64,000 bases of DNA from CBDHCC01 sp965219235 (GTDB taxonomy: Bacteria > Pseudomonadota > Alphaproteobacteria > Sphingomonadales > Sphingomonadaceae), in the NCBI GenBank assembly GCA_965219235.1, contig OZ244721.1, forward strand, positions 1,860,001 through 1,924,000, read 5' to 3'. Position numbers and translations under genes: made by a program. The notes beneath the pieces were generated by a model. That model made no database searches. It saw only the letters and a program-made list of their open reading frames with translations, and was not told the origin of the DNA. Below, piece after piece: positions 53,904-64,000 of the stretch (position 1 is its first letter; each line of letters opens with the position of its first letter).

Positions 53904-54431
53904 ATGGCCTCCTACACCGACACCATGGCCTCGGCCGTCTTCGACACCCAGGCGGAGGCGCAGCGCGCCGTGGACGACCTGCGCGCCGCCGGGATCGACA
54001 GCGGCGCGATCTCCGTCATCGCCCGTCACGAGGGCGACACCACGGTGACCGACGGCGCGGGCGAGGAGGCGACGAAGGACGTGCTGGGCAAGGCGGCCGC
54101 GGGTGCCGGTGTCGGCGCGTTGCTGGGCGTGGCCGCGCTCGCCATTCCCGGCGTGGGGCCGTTCGTCGCCGCCGGCGCGATCGCCCAGGCGGCGGTCGGC
54201 GGCGCGGCGCTGACCGGCACGGCGGTCGGTGCCGCAGCGGGCGGCTTGGCCGGCGCGCTGGAGGACCACGGCGTCGCACGAGAGGATGCGGGCTATTACA
54301 ACCAGCGCCTGAACGACGGCGGCATCTTCGTGTCGGTGGACACCAAGAACGCCCGGCACTCGGCCAGCGAGATCAGCGACATCCTGCACCGCGCCGGCGG
54401 CCACTCCGCGAGCCGCGCGCGCATGGGGTGA
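53904..54431 (+). CDS. YflT/GSP17M-like stress protein with hydrophobic Gly-Ala core
   Basis: 175 residues. The start ASAVFDTQAEAQRAVDDLRAAGI is the general stress protein 17M (YflT) fold. It is followed by a long Gly/Ala-rich hydrophobic stretch (about 63-115) that may insert in a membrane, and GIFVSVDTKNAR. The EcfG-like promoter upstream supports a general stress role. Confidence 0.75.
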   Translation: MASYTDTMASAVFDTQAEAQRAVDDLRAAGIDSGAISVIARHEGDTTVTDGAGEEATKDVLGKAAAGAGVGALLGVAALAIPGVGPFVAAGAIAQAAVGGAALTGTAVGAAAGGLAGALEDHGVAREDAGYYNQRLNDGGIFVSVDTKNARHSASEISDILHRAGGHSASRARMG

Positions 54432-54459
54432 GCGTGTCGTTCACGCCATGACGCCGGAG

Positions 54460-54493
54460 GGGCGGGGTGGACGAGGGTCTATTCCGCCCTTTT
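54460..54493 (+). terminator. Weak terminator-like hairpin after the stress gene
   Basis: GGGCGG (54460-54465) and CCGCCC (54484-54489) followed by TTTT; loop of 18 bases. Confidence 0.35.
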
Positions 54494-54585
54494 CGTTGCG
54501 TCCTTGATCTTCATTCCCGTGAAAGCGGGGAACCGAGCCCTATGGTCGTTTCCATGGCAGGATGACGTCACGTTGGATGGTCATC

Positions 54586-54655
54586 GCGAGGAGCGAAGCG
54601 ACGCGGCGATCCAGGATGCGCGCGCCGGTCTGGATTGCTTCGCTTCGCTCGCAAC
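54586..54655. repeat. Degenerate REP pair (AAGCAATCCAG family)
   Basis: GAGGAGCGAAGCGACGCGGC with GATCCAGG at left and CTGGATTGCTTCGCTTCGCTCG at right form an imperfect inverted pair; relative of 51733-51826. Confidence 0.7.
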
Positions 54656-54686
54656 AACGGGGCGGTGAGGGCACCGCTCGATTGTT

Positions 54687-55481
54687 CTACCCGTCGATGC
54701 TGGTCTTGGCGCTCGCGCTCACCAGGCCGCCATCCACCGTCAGCGTCTCGCCCACGACATAGTCGCCCGCGCGGCTGGCGAGGTAGATGGCGGCGGCGGC
54801 CATATCCTCGGTCGCGCCGACGCGGCCCGACGGGATCGCCTTGGCCACCGCGTCGCCTTGATCTCGCGCCGCCTTGTTCATGTCGGAGGGAAAGGCGCCG
54901 GGCGCGATGGCGGTGACGACGATGTCGTCCTTGATGAGCCGCGCGGCCAGCCGCTTGGTCAGCCACAGGATCGCCGCCTTGGATGCGTGGTAGCTGTAGG
55001 TCTCCCATGGGTTCAGCCGCATCCCGTCGATCGAGCCGATGTTGATGACCTTGGCCGGCCGCTCCTCCGTGGCGGCCGCTTTCAGCATGCCGTGCAGCGC
55101 CTGGGTGAGGAAGAAGGGCGACTTCACGTTCAGGTCCATCGCCCGGTCCCAGCCGGCCTCCGGAAACTCCTCGAACGGCGCGCCCCAGGCCGCGCCCGCG
55201 TTGTTGACCAGGATGTCGAGCTTGTCGGTGTGGCCTTTCAGCTCGTCCGCAAAGGCGCGCACGCCGGCGACGGTGGACAGATCGGACTGCAGGCCCACCA
55301 CCCTGTCGCCCAGTTCGTCACAGGTGGCCCGCACCTGGTCCATCTTGCGCGCGGTGATGAACACGCGGTCGACGCCGGCGGCGAGGAAGCCCTCGACGAT
55401 CATCCGCCCGATCCCGCGCGACCCCCCGGTGACGAGCGCCGTGCGGCCGGAGAGGGTGAAGAGGGAGGTGAGGTCCATCAT
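54687..55481 (-). CDS. SDR family oxidoreductase
   Basis: 264 residues. Cofactor motif TGGSRGIG near 18-25, LVNNAGAAWGAPFEEF, catalytic YSYHASK and SGRVGATEDMAAAAIYLAS. The Ala-rich ending VDGGLVSASAK is typical for fabG-like members of lipid degradation clusters. It leads the acyl-CoA dehydrogenase block on the minus strand; the substrate may be a 3-hydroxyacyl-CoA. Confidence 0.88.
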   Translation of the reverse strand: MMDLTSLFTLSGRTALVTGGSRGIGRMIVEGFLAAGVDRVFITARKMDQVRATCDELGDRVVGLQSDLSTVAGVRAFADELKGHTDKLDILVNNAGAAWGAPFEEFPEAGWDRAMDLNVKSPFFLTQALHGMLKAAATEERPAKVINIGSIDGMRLNPWETYSYHASKAAILWLTKRLAARLIKDDIVVTAIAPGAFPSDMNKAARDQGDAVAKAIPSGRVGATEDMAAAAIYLASRAGDYVVGETLTVDGGLVSASAKTSIDG

Positions 55482-55498
55482 TGGTCGGGGCTCCTAAC

Positions 55499-55633
55499 GG
55501 CTCCCCTCCCTTTCAGGGAGGGGCTGGGGGTGGGTGCGCCGGCGACAGCCGGCGCTGGTCGTCAGTCGGGGCAGGCTCGGCTTCGCCTCGCACCCACCCC
55601 TTTATCCCCTCCCTGGAAGGGAGGGGAGGCTTG
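55499..55633. repeat. Inverted REP pair (CTCCCTTTCAGGGAGG family)
   Basis: CCCCTCCCTTTCAGGGAGGGG and CCCCTCCCTGGAAGGGAGGGG flank GGTGGGTGCG and CGCACCCACC inverted parts and GCCGGCGACAGCCGGC. Confidence 0.85.
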
Positions 55634-55637
55634 AGGC

Positions 55638-56837
<1,200 letters not shown>

Positions 56838-56851
56838 GCCTTGATCTCCTA

Positions 56852-56950
56852 GCCCGTGCTCCTGCGAAAGCAGGAGCCCATTGCCGTCTCCGCTGACGAC
56901 GGCCTTCATCCAGTCGCACCCGCATTGGACCCCTGCTTTCGCAGGGGTAC
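56852..56950. repeat. Inverted REP pair (CTCCTGCGAAAGCAGGAG family)
   Basis: CTCCTGCGAAAGCAGGAG at 56860-56877 and CCCTGCTTTCGCAGGGG at 56931-56947. The same family is found in frame in the GNAT gene at 39027. Confidence 0.85.
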
Positions 56951-56958
56951 GGCGCGCC

Positions 56959-58077
56959 TCAATACCCGTTCAGCCGCGCCACGCGGTCAGTGTGATAGTG
57001 CGCGTCGCCCAGGAACTCGGTCAGCGCGCGCTCGCGCTTCATGTAGAAGCCGATGTCGTATTCGTCGGTCATGCCGATGCCGCCGTGCATCTGCACGCCC
57101 TCGCGCACGGCCAGGTTGGCGGCGCGCGCGGCCTTGGCCTTGGCGACCGACACCATCAGCTCCGCGCCGTCATTGCCCTCGTCGAGCAGCTGCTGCGCCT
57201 TCATCACGGTGGCACGCGCGACCTCCAGCTCGGAATAGAGGTGGCTGGCGCGGTGCTGCAGCGCCTGGAACTCGCCGATCAGCGTGCCGAACTGCTTCCT
57301 CTGCTTGAGGTAATCGACGGTCATGTCCATCGCGCCCTGCGCCACCCCGACGCTCTCGGCGGCCGCGCCCGTGCGCCCGGCGCGCAGCATGGCGTCGAGC
57401 ACCGCCTGGCCGCCATCAACCTCGCCGACCACCGCGTCGGCATCGACCTCGACCCCGTCGAAGGTCAGGTTGGACGCCATCGACACGTCGAGCAGCCGGC
57501 GGCTGTCGTTGGTGAGCTTGTCCGCATCCGGCCGGACCGCGAACACGGTCAGGGCATCGCCGGTTCTCGCCACCACCAGCATGACGTCGGCCGAGCCGCC
57601 CCACAGCACGAAGGTCTTGGTGCCCGTCAGCTTGAAGCCATTGCCCGACCGTTCCGCCTTCAAAGCAATGCGCTCCGGCCGGTGTTTCGCGCCTTCGTCT
57701 ATGGCGAGCGCCACCACCGCGTCGCCCGATGCGATCCTGGGCAGCCATTCGTCCGCCCGCGCGCCGCCCGCCGCCGCCAGCGCGCTCGCGGCCCCGACCG
57801 AGGTGGTCAGGAACGGCGAAGGCGTCAGATTGCGCCCGATCTCTTCAAGCACCACGCCCGCCTCCGCATGGCCGAGCCCCAGCCCGCCCTGCGCCTCAGG
57901 CACCAGGATGCCCGGCAGGCCCATCTCGGCGAACTGCCGCCACAGGTCGCGCGAGAAGCCGGCCGGGTCGTTCCGGTCCCGCAGCTCGCGCAGGTGCTTG
58001 ACCGGCGCGGTCTCCGCGATGAACGGCGCGACCGAGTCCTGGAGCATCGTCTGGTCTTCGGTGAGGGTCAGCGGCAT
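56959..58077 (-). CDS. Acyl-CoA dehydrogenase family protein lacking the C-terminal Glu motif
   Basis: 372 residues. It has a FAD-fold middle (TLTFDGVEVDADAVVGEVDG, MDMTVDYLKQRKQFGTLIGEFQALQHR) and ends GIGMTDEYDIGFYMKRERALTEFLG, without the E/G-GTSEI motif. This matches the non-catalytic partner of alpha2beta2 dehydrogenases such as ChsE/FadE pairs of steroid degradation. The gene upstream (58230) has the other half, so the pair may work as a heteromer. Substrate unknown. Confidence 0.85.
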   Translation of the reverse strand: MPLTLTEDQTMLQDSVAPFIAETAPVKHLRELRDRNDPAGFSRDLWRQFAEMGLPGILVPEAQGGLGLGHAEAGVVLEEIGRNLTPSPFLTTSVGAASALAAAGGARADEWLPRIASGDAVVALAIDEGAKHRPERIALKAERSGNGFKLTGTKTFVLWGGSADVMLVVARTGDALTVFAVRPDADKLTNDSRRLLDVSMASNLTFDGVEVDADAVVGEVDGGQAVLDAMLRAGRTGAAAESVGVAQGAMDMTVDYLKQRKQFGTLIGEFQALQHRASHLYSELEVARATVMKAQQLLDEGNDGAELMVSVAKAKAARAANLAVREGVQMHGGIGMTDEYDIGFYMKRERALTEFLGDAHYHTDRVARLNGY

Positions 58078-58095
58078 GGTCTCTCTACTCTCCTA

Positions 58096-58200
58096 AGTCG
58101 TCATCCCCGCGAAAGCGGGGATCCAGGGTGTCTCACTCTCCAACACTCCGCCGGTCCGACCGCCCGGTGCCTGGATCCCCGCTTTCGCGGGGATGACGGT
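58096..58200. repeat. Inverted REP pair (GTCATCCCCGCGAAAGCGGGGATCC family)
   Basis: GTCATCCCCGCGAAAGCGGGG then GATCCAGG at left, CCTGGATCCCCGCTTTCGCGG and GGATGAC at right. A widespread sphingomonad/alphaproteobacterial repeat. It lies between the two dehydrogenase genes. Confidence 0.9.
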
Positions 58201-58229
58201 GGAGAGGGTGGACGGCGGAAGCCATCCCC

Positions 58230-59420
58230 TCAACCGCCCGGCAGCTCCAAGATCCGCTTGGCGATCACGTTCAGCATGATCTCGCTGGTGCCGCCCTCGA
58301 TCGAGTTGGCCTTGGTCCTAAGCCAGGTGCGCGCCTTGGCGCCCTTGCCGCTCTCCTCGGATTCCCATTCCAACGCCGCCGAGCCGCTGCCGGCCATCAC
58401 CATCTCATGCCGCCGCTTGTTGAGCTCGGTCCCGACGTATTTCATCATGTTGGAGGACGCGGGATGTGCCGTGCCCGTCTTCCACATGTCCATGAACCGC
58501 TCGCCCATCGCGCGATAGGCGAACACGTCCACGTCCAGCTCCGCCATCTCCGCACGCAGGATCGGGTCGTCCAGTTCGCCGGCCGCGTTCTTGCCGATGA
58601 CCTTCGAATAGGTGCCGCCCACCGACAGCATGTCGAGCGCCCCGCCGGAGCCGGAGATCATCTCCCGCTCATGGCCCAGCAGGTACTTGGCCACGTCCCA
58701 GCCGCGGTTGACCTCGCCGACATGCTGGTCCTTTGGCACCTTCACGCGGTCCATGAAGGTCTCGCAAAAGGGCGAGTTGCCGCTGATCAGCTTGATCGGC
58801 TTGGTGCTCACCCCGTCCGACTCCATGTCGAACAGCATGAAGGTGATGCCCTGGTACTTGTCCGTCTTGTCGGTGCGGACCAGGCAGAAGATCCAGTCGC
58901 ACTTGTCGGCGTAGCTGGTCCAGACCTTCTGGCCCGACACCTCCCAATGGTCGCCCTTGTCCTCGCCATAGGTCTGGAGCGACACGAGGTCGGAGCCGCT
59001 GCCCGGCTCCGAATAGCCCTGGCACCAGCGGATCTCGCCGCGCGCGATCTGGCCCAGATAATGGACCTTCTGCTCCTCGGTCCCGAACTTGAGCAGCGCC
59101 GGCCCGAGCATCCAGATGCCGAAACTGTTGAGCGGGCTACGGGCGCCGATCCGCGCCATCTCCTGCTTCAGCACCTTGGCCTCCGGCACCGACAGGCCCG
59201 CGCCGCCATAGGCCTTGGGCCAGTCGGGCACGGTGTAGCCCTTGTCCCGGCACGCCTGGAACCATTGCCGCTGCGCGTCGGACGCGAAGGTCGCGTCGCG
59301 CCCGCCCCAATAGACGTCATCCTCCGACCGGATGGGCTGGCGCATCTCGGCCGGGCAGTTGGCGTCGAGCCAGTCGCGCGTCTCTTCGCGGAAATCGTCC
59401 AGCTCGGCCATCGTTCGCAT
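58230..59420 (-). CDS. Acyl-CoA dehydrogenase (FadE-type large subunit)
   Basis: 396 residues. EARGAW-like opening is replaced by AELDDFREETRDWLDANCP; VPDWPKAYGGAGLSVPEAK, QGYSEPGSGSDLVSLQT and the end IEGGTSEIMLNVIAKRILELP match the FadE26/ChsE-like subunit with bound FAD. Likely partner of the shorter subunit downstream. Start ATG 59420; ATG 59411 is possible. Confidence 0.9.
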   Translation of the reverse strand: MRTMAELDDFREETRDWLDANCPAEMRQPIRSEDDVYWGGRDATFASDAQRQWFQACRDKGYTVPDWPKAYGGAGLSVPEAKVLKQEMARIGARSPLNSFGIWMLGPALLKFGTEEQKVHYLGQIARGEIRWCQGYSEPGSGSDLVSLQTYGEDKGDHWEVSGQKVWTSYADKCDWIFCLVRTDKTDKYQGITFMLFDMESDGVSTKPIKLISGNSPFCETFMDRVKVPKDQHVGEVNRGWDVAKYLLGHEREMISGSGGALDMLSVGGTYSKVIGKNAAGELDDPILRAEMAELDVDVFAYRAMGERFMDMWKTGTAHPASSNMMKYVGTELNKRRHEMVMAGSGSAALEWESEESGKGAKARTWLRTKANSIEGGTSEIMLNVIAKRILELPGG

Positions 59421-59597
59421 CCTCCGACTAGCGGGCGCGCTCGCGCCTCGTTTCCGGCGGAAATGCTATGCTTTTCGGGTGGCGGGAGCAAGCCGCCCGG
59501 ACAATCGGCGGTTGCCGTAACGTCGCGGCGACGCCGGTTGACGCGGGCGTCAGCCGGTGGTCCCCTGACCGGCGGGAGAAGGAGTCGAACCGACCCG

Positions 59598-61019
59598 ATG
59601 GACGCCGCCGCGATCCGCCAGGCACAGCCGCTGGAGCACGTCGATGCGCCGACGAAGCTCGCCTATGGCTTCGGCGCGGTCGCCTACGGCATCAAGGACA
59701 ACGGTTTTTCCGTCTTCCTGCTGATCTTCTACCAGCAGGTGATCGGGCTGGACGCGGGCTTGGTCGGATTGATGCTCTTGCTGGCACTCGTTGCCGACGC
59801 GCTGATCGATCCGGTGATCGGCCATCTGAGCGACCGGACGCGCAGCCGCTGGGGCCGGCGGCACCCGTGGATGTACGCGGCGGCCGTGCCGATCGCGCTG
59901 TTGTGGATCGCGGTCTGGAACCCGCCCGCCTGGGGAGAGGCGGGACAGCTCGCCTTCCTGCTCGCCACCGCGATCGGGGTGCGCGCCAGCCTGGCGGCGT
60001 ACGAGGTGCCCTCCATCGCGCTCGCGCCCGAAATGACGCGCGACTATCACGAGCGCACCACCATCCTGGGCTGGCGCTACATCTTCGGCTGGGCCGGCGG
60101 GCTCCTCATGCTCGCACTGGCCTATGGCGTGTTCCTGCGGCCGGAGCCGGGCTTTCCCGACGGGCTGCTGAACGCCAGGGGCTATGGCCGCTTCGCCGTC
60201 GTGGGCGCGGTCGGCATGGTCGTCGCCGTTCTCGTGAGCGCGATCGGCACACACCGCCGCTTCGCCAGGCCGCCGGCCGATCGGGGCACCCACGTTCCGG
60301 CCGTTGGCGACGTGTTCACCGCCTTTCGCTTCCGTCCGTTCCTGATCCTGATGGGAGCGGTGCTGTTCATCTTCATCTCCCAGGGACTGAACTTCTCCCT
60401 GTCCAACTACCTGCTGCTCTATGTCTGGCGCCTGCCTCAGGGCGATTTCGTGTGGTACGCCGCAGCGCTGTTCGCCGGCATCCTGCTGGCGATGGTGCTG
60501 GCGCAGGCGATGGGGCGACGCCACGGCAAGCCCAGGGGTGCCACGATGCTGGCGATCGGCGGCGCGCTGGTGGCGACCCTGCCCTACTGGCTTTATGTCG
60601 CGGCACTGGTCCCCGACGCGCGCGATCCCGTGATGAAAGTGGTCCTGCTCGCCGATTTCGGATTGGCGACCGCGCTGGGCGTCGGCGCCACCATCCTGGG
60701 CGCGTCCATGCTGGCCGACGTGACGGACGCGTCGTGGGAGGCGACCGGGCGGCGCGAGGAGGGCGTGTTCTTCGCCGGCTATTTCTTCATCCAGAAATGC
60801 ACGTCGGGCATCGGCATCTTCCTGTCCGGCCTGATCCTCAGTGTCGTCGGCTTTCCGGACAAGGCCGTCCCGGGCGCGGTGGCGGAGCGGACCCTGGGCC
60901 AGCTTTCGCTCGTCTTCGCCGCAGGCGTGCTCGTCTGCGGATTGGCAGCCGCGTGGTGGCTGTCGAAGTTCCCGCTCAAGCCGCCGAACCCTATCCAGCC
61001 CATCGATCTCGTCACCTGA
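59598..61019 (+). CDS. GPH-family sodium:solute symporter (MFS-type)
   Basis: 473 residues, about 12 helices. KLAYGFGAVAYGIKDNGFSVFLLIFY and the loop GHLSDRTRSRWGRRHPWMY are typical of the glycoside-pentoside-hexuronide family. Start ATG 59598 has AAGGAG before it; the long frame from 58407 is a shadow of the dehydrogenase gene. In this setting it may import the carbon source of the cluster, which need not be a sugar. Confidence 0.88.
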   Translation: MDAAAIRQAQPLEHVDAPTKLAYGFGAVAYGIKDNGFSVFLLIFYQQVIGLDAGLVGLMLLLALVADALIDPVIGHLSDRTRSRWGRRHPWMYAAAVPIALLWIAVWNPPAWGEAGQLAFLLATAIGVRASLAAYEVPSIALAPEMTRDYHERTTILGWRYIFGWAGGLLMLALAYGVFLRPEPGFPDGLLNARGYGRFAVVGAVGMVVAVLVSAIGTHRRFARPPADRGTHVPAVGDVFTAFRFRPFLILMGAVLFIFISQGLNFSLSNYLLLYVWRLPQGDFVWYAAALFAGILLAMVLAQAMGRRHGKPRGATMLAIGGALVATLPYWLYVAALVPDARDPVMKVVLLADFGLATALGVGATILGASMLADVTDASWEATGRREEGVFFAGYFFIQKCTSGIGIFLSGLILSVVGFPDKAVPGAVAERTLGQLSLVFAAGVLVCGLAAAWWLSKFPLKPPNPIQPIDLVT

Positions 61020-61069
61020 CGCAACGCCCCGCCGCCCCCGCCCGTTAACCCTCCCGAGAGGACACCCGC

Positions 61070-62379
<1,310 letters not shown>

Positions 62380-62383
<4 letters not shown>

Positions 62384-63462
62384 AGGCCGCATTGCTGACG
62401 ACGGTGGGCGATCCGCTGGAGATCGCCGAGGTCGAGACCGCCACGCCCGGACCGCGCGAGGTCCTGATCCGGACGATGGCGTGCGGCGCGTGCCGGTCCG
62501 ACCTGCACTTCATCGACGGGGCCTACCCGACCCCGCTGCCCGCCGTGCCCGGCCACGAGGCGGCGGGCGTGGTCGAGGCGGTCGGCGCGGATGTGCGCGC
62601 GGTGAAGGTCGGCGACCATGTCGTCACCTGTCTGTCGGCGTTCTGCGGCCGTTGCGAGTTCTGTCTGTCCGGACGGATGCACCTATGCGTCGATCCCTCA
62701 ACCAAACGGCGCCAAACCGAGCCTCCGAGGCTGTCCAACACCGACGGCACGGTCCACCCGCTGCTCGGCATCGGCGGCTATGCCGAGGTGATGCTGGTGC
62801 ATGAGAACCAGGCGGTGGCGATCGACCGCGAGATGCCGTTCGACCGCGCGGCCCTGCTCGGCTGCGCGGTGGTGACGGGCGCGGGCGCGGTCTTCAACAC
62901 GGCCGGCGTGCGGCCCGGCGAGGCGGTCGCGGTGATCGGCTGCGGCGGCATCGGGCTGGCCGCGATCGAGGCCGCCAGGATCGCGGGCGCGGGCATCATC
63001 GTCGCCATCGACCCCGTGGCCGACAAGCGCGCGCTGGCCGAAAAGCTGGGCGCGACCCACAGCTTCCACGCGGGCGACGAGATGCTGAGGGAGCGGGTGG
63101 TCGAGCTGACGAAGGGCGGCGTCCATCACGCCATCGAGGCGGTGGGCCGCATCGCCACGGGGCAGATGGCGCTCGCCCTGCTCAGGCGTGGCGGCACGGC
63201 GACGATCGTCGGCATGATGCCGATCCGCGAGGCGGTGCCGATGCCCGCCCTCGACCTTTTGGCGGAAAAGAAATTGCAGGGCTCGCTGATGGGCTCCAAC
63301 CGCTTCCCGATCGACGTGCCGCGCCTGGTGGACTTCTATCTGGCCGGCAAGCTGGACCTGGAAAGTGTCATCGCCGAGCGCATCGAGCTGTCGGGCATCA
63401 ACGAGGCGATCGACACGTTGCGCGGTGGCGACGCGGTGCGCTCCGTCGTGGTGTTCGACTGA
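62380..63462 (+). CDS. Zinc-dependent alcohol dehydrogenase
   Basis: 360 residues, MDR superfamily. Catalytic zinc ligands Cys38 (CGACRSDLH) and His59 (GHEAAGVVE), structural zinc Cys89, 92, 95 and 103 (CGRCEFC...C), and the nucleotide motif VIGCGGIGLAA. It oxidises an alcohol or reduces an aldehyde/ketone with NAD(P). It stands between the ACAD11-type dehydrogenase and the phosphotransferase with 4-base and 1-base overlaps. Confidence 0.9.
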
Positions 63463-64000
63463 TGGATGCGGAGGCCGACTTCACGGGCACCGCGCCGCTC
63501 ATGGGCGACGACCGGCTGAACGAGGCGGCGCTCGCCCGCTGGATGGCGGGCCATGTCGAGGGCTTCCGGGGGCCGCTCATCTTGGCCAAGTTCAAGGGCG
63601 GCCAGTCGAATCCCACCTACCGCGTGGACGCGGGCGGCCGCTCCTACGTTCTGCGCCGCAAGCCGTTCGGCCCGCTGCTCCCGTCGGCCCATGCGGTCGA
63701 GCGCGAATATCGGCTGATCGCCGCGCTGCACCCCACCGGCTTTCCCGTCGCCCGCCCCTACGGCCTGTGCGAGGACGACGGCGTGATCGGCTCCGCCTTC
63801 TACATCATGGAGATGGTGGAGGGGCGCACGTTGTGGGACGGGATGCTGCCGGGGATGAGCCGGGAGGAGCGCACCGCCACCTACCACGCCATGGTCGACA
63901 CGCTGGCCGACCTGCACGCCGTCGATGTGGAGGCGGTCGCGCTCGCCGACTACGGCAAGCCGGGCAGCTATTTCGCGCGCCAGGTCGGCCGCTGGACCAA
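63462..64000 (+). CDS. Phosphotransferase (APH/choline kinase-like) family protein, cut by the window end
   Basis: At least 179 residues; ATG 63462 overlaps the previous stop (TGATG). KFKGGQSNPTYRV and YVLRRKPFG hold the nucleotide-binding strands and invariant Lys, FYIMEMVEGRTLW the hinge. The catalytic HGD loop lies beyond the window. Its relatives next to ACAD11-type genes phosphorylate 4-hydroxyacyl-CoAs (as LvaA and ACAD10/11). Confidence 0.88.
   Translation, partial: MDAEADFTGTAPLMGDDRLNEAALARWMAGHVEGFRGPLILAKFKGGQSNPTYRVDAGGRSYVLRRKPFGPLLPSAHAVEREYRLIAALHPTGFPVARPYGLCEDDGVIGSAFYIMEMVEGRTLWDGMLPGMSREERTATYHAMVDTLADLHAVDVEAVALADYGKPGSYFARQVGRWT

Noticed and set aside
58407..61019. 870-residue frame joining the dehydrogenase shadow to the transporter
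   Set aside because: Upstream of 59598 it is antisense to a recognised acyl-CoA dehydrogenase; a ribosome site marks the true start.

Overview
The window is very GC-rich, gene-dense DNA from an alphaproteobacterium, most likely a sphingomonad (Sphingomonas or a close relative). This rests on the rRNA operon order 16S - tRNA-Ile - tRNA-Ala - 23S - 5S - tRNA-fMet, the hisS-prfA-prmC block with a DUF4167 gene nearby, the lgt-midA-pgeF operon, the ligase-associated repair genes, and abundant short palindromic repeats of types typical of that group. It is ordinary chromosome: no prophage, insertion sequence, CRISPR array or conjugation gene was seen.

Layout. 1-476: the end of an antitoxin gene and a MazF/PemK toxin. 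473-3125: sdhC-sdhD-sdhA on the minus strand, without sdhB beside sdhA. 3576-5906: an SDR, an unknown anchored protein and prmA. 6142-10180: ligase-associated exonuclease, a small membrane protein and the Lhr-type helicase. 10273-11187: a double retropepsin. 11169-16831: a complete rRNA operon on the minus strand with promoter, two boxA elements, three RNase III-type processing stems and a terminator. 16940-20293: two glycosyltransferases around a Wzx-like flippase. 20331-24012: CBS protein, thioesterase, a DUF2975/XRE pair and a divergent ABC exporter. 24306-31206: hisS-prfA-prmC and DUF4167, split by a hydrolase/MarR pair. 31436-35485: M61 peptidase, ppa, a DUF11-like secreted protein and bpt. 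35565-40321: ilvA, then lgt-midA-GNAT-pgeF. 40501-49579: a PLP enzyme, HerA-like ATPase, TIGR02186 and TauE pair, acs-type ligase, acyl-CoA dehydrogenase and a GIY-YIG protein. 50294-53841: thioesterases, crotonase and pheA. 53904-54431: a stress protein. 54687-64000: an acyl-CoA degradation cluster with an SDR, four acyl-CoA dehydrogenases, a GPH transporter, an alcohol dehydrogenase and a phosphotransferase.

How genes work together. Many genes are joined by 1-4 base start/stop overlaps (sdhC/D/A, SDR/unknown/prmA, hisS/prfA, lgt/midA/GNAT/pgeF, TIGR02186/TauE, the two PaaI genes, acyl-CoA dehydrogenase/alcohol dehydrogenase/phosphotransferase), so translation is probably coupled. The last 9 kb form a catabolic block for acyl-CoAs. 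Its final three genes resemble, as separate proteins, the kinase and dehydrogenase parts of human ACAD10/ACAD11, which suggests use of 4-hydroxyacyl-CoAs.

The most unusual theme is the palindromic repeats. At least six families sit between genes, mostly as head-to-head pairs. In several places they appear to have entered genes: one fills the 5' part of the Lhr helicase reading frame and supplies a Shine-Dalgarno for a TTG start, one encodes the N-terminus of a GNAT protein inside the lgt-midA-pgeF operon, one resembles helix 45 of the 23S rRNA, and a palindrome codes for a loop in an acyl-CoA dehydrogenase. This resembles the in-frame palindromic elements known from Rickettsia and is the best candidate here for something undescribed.
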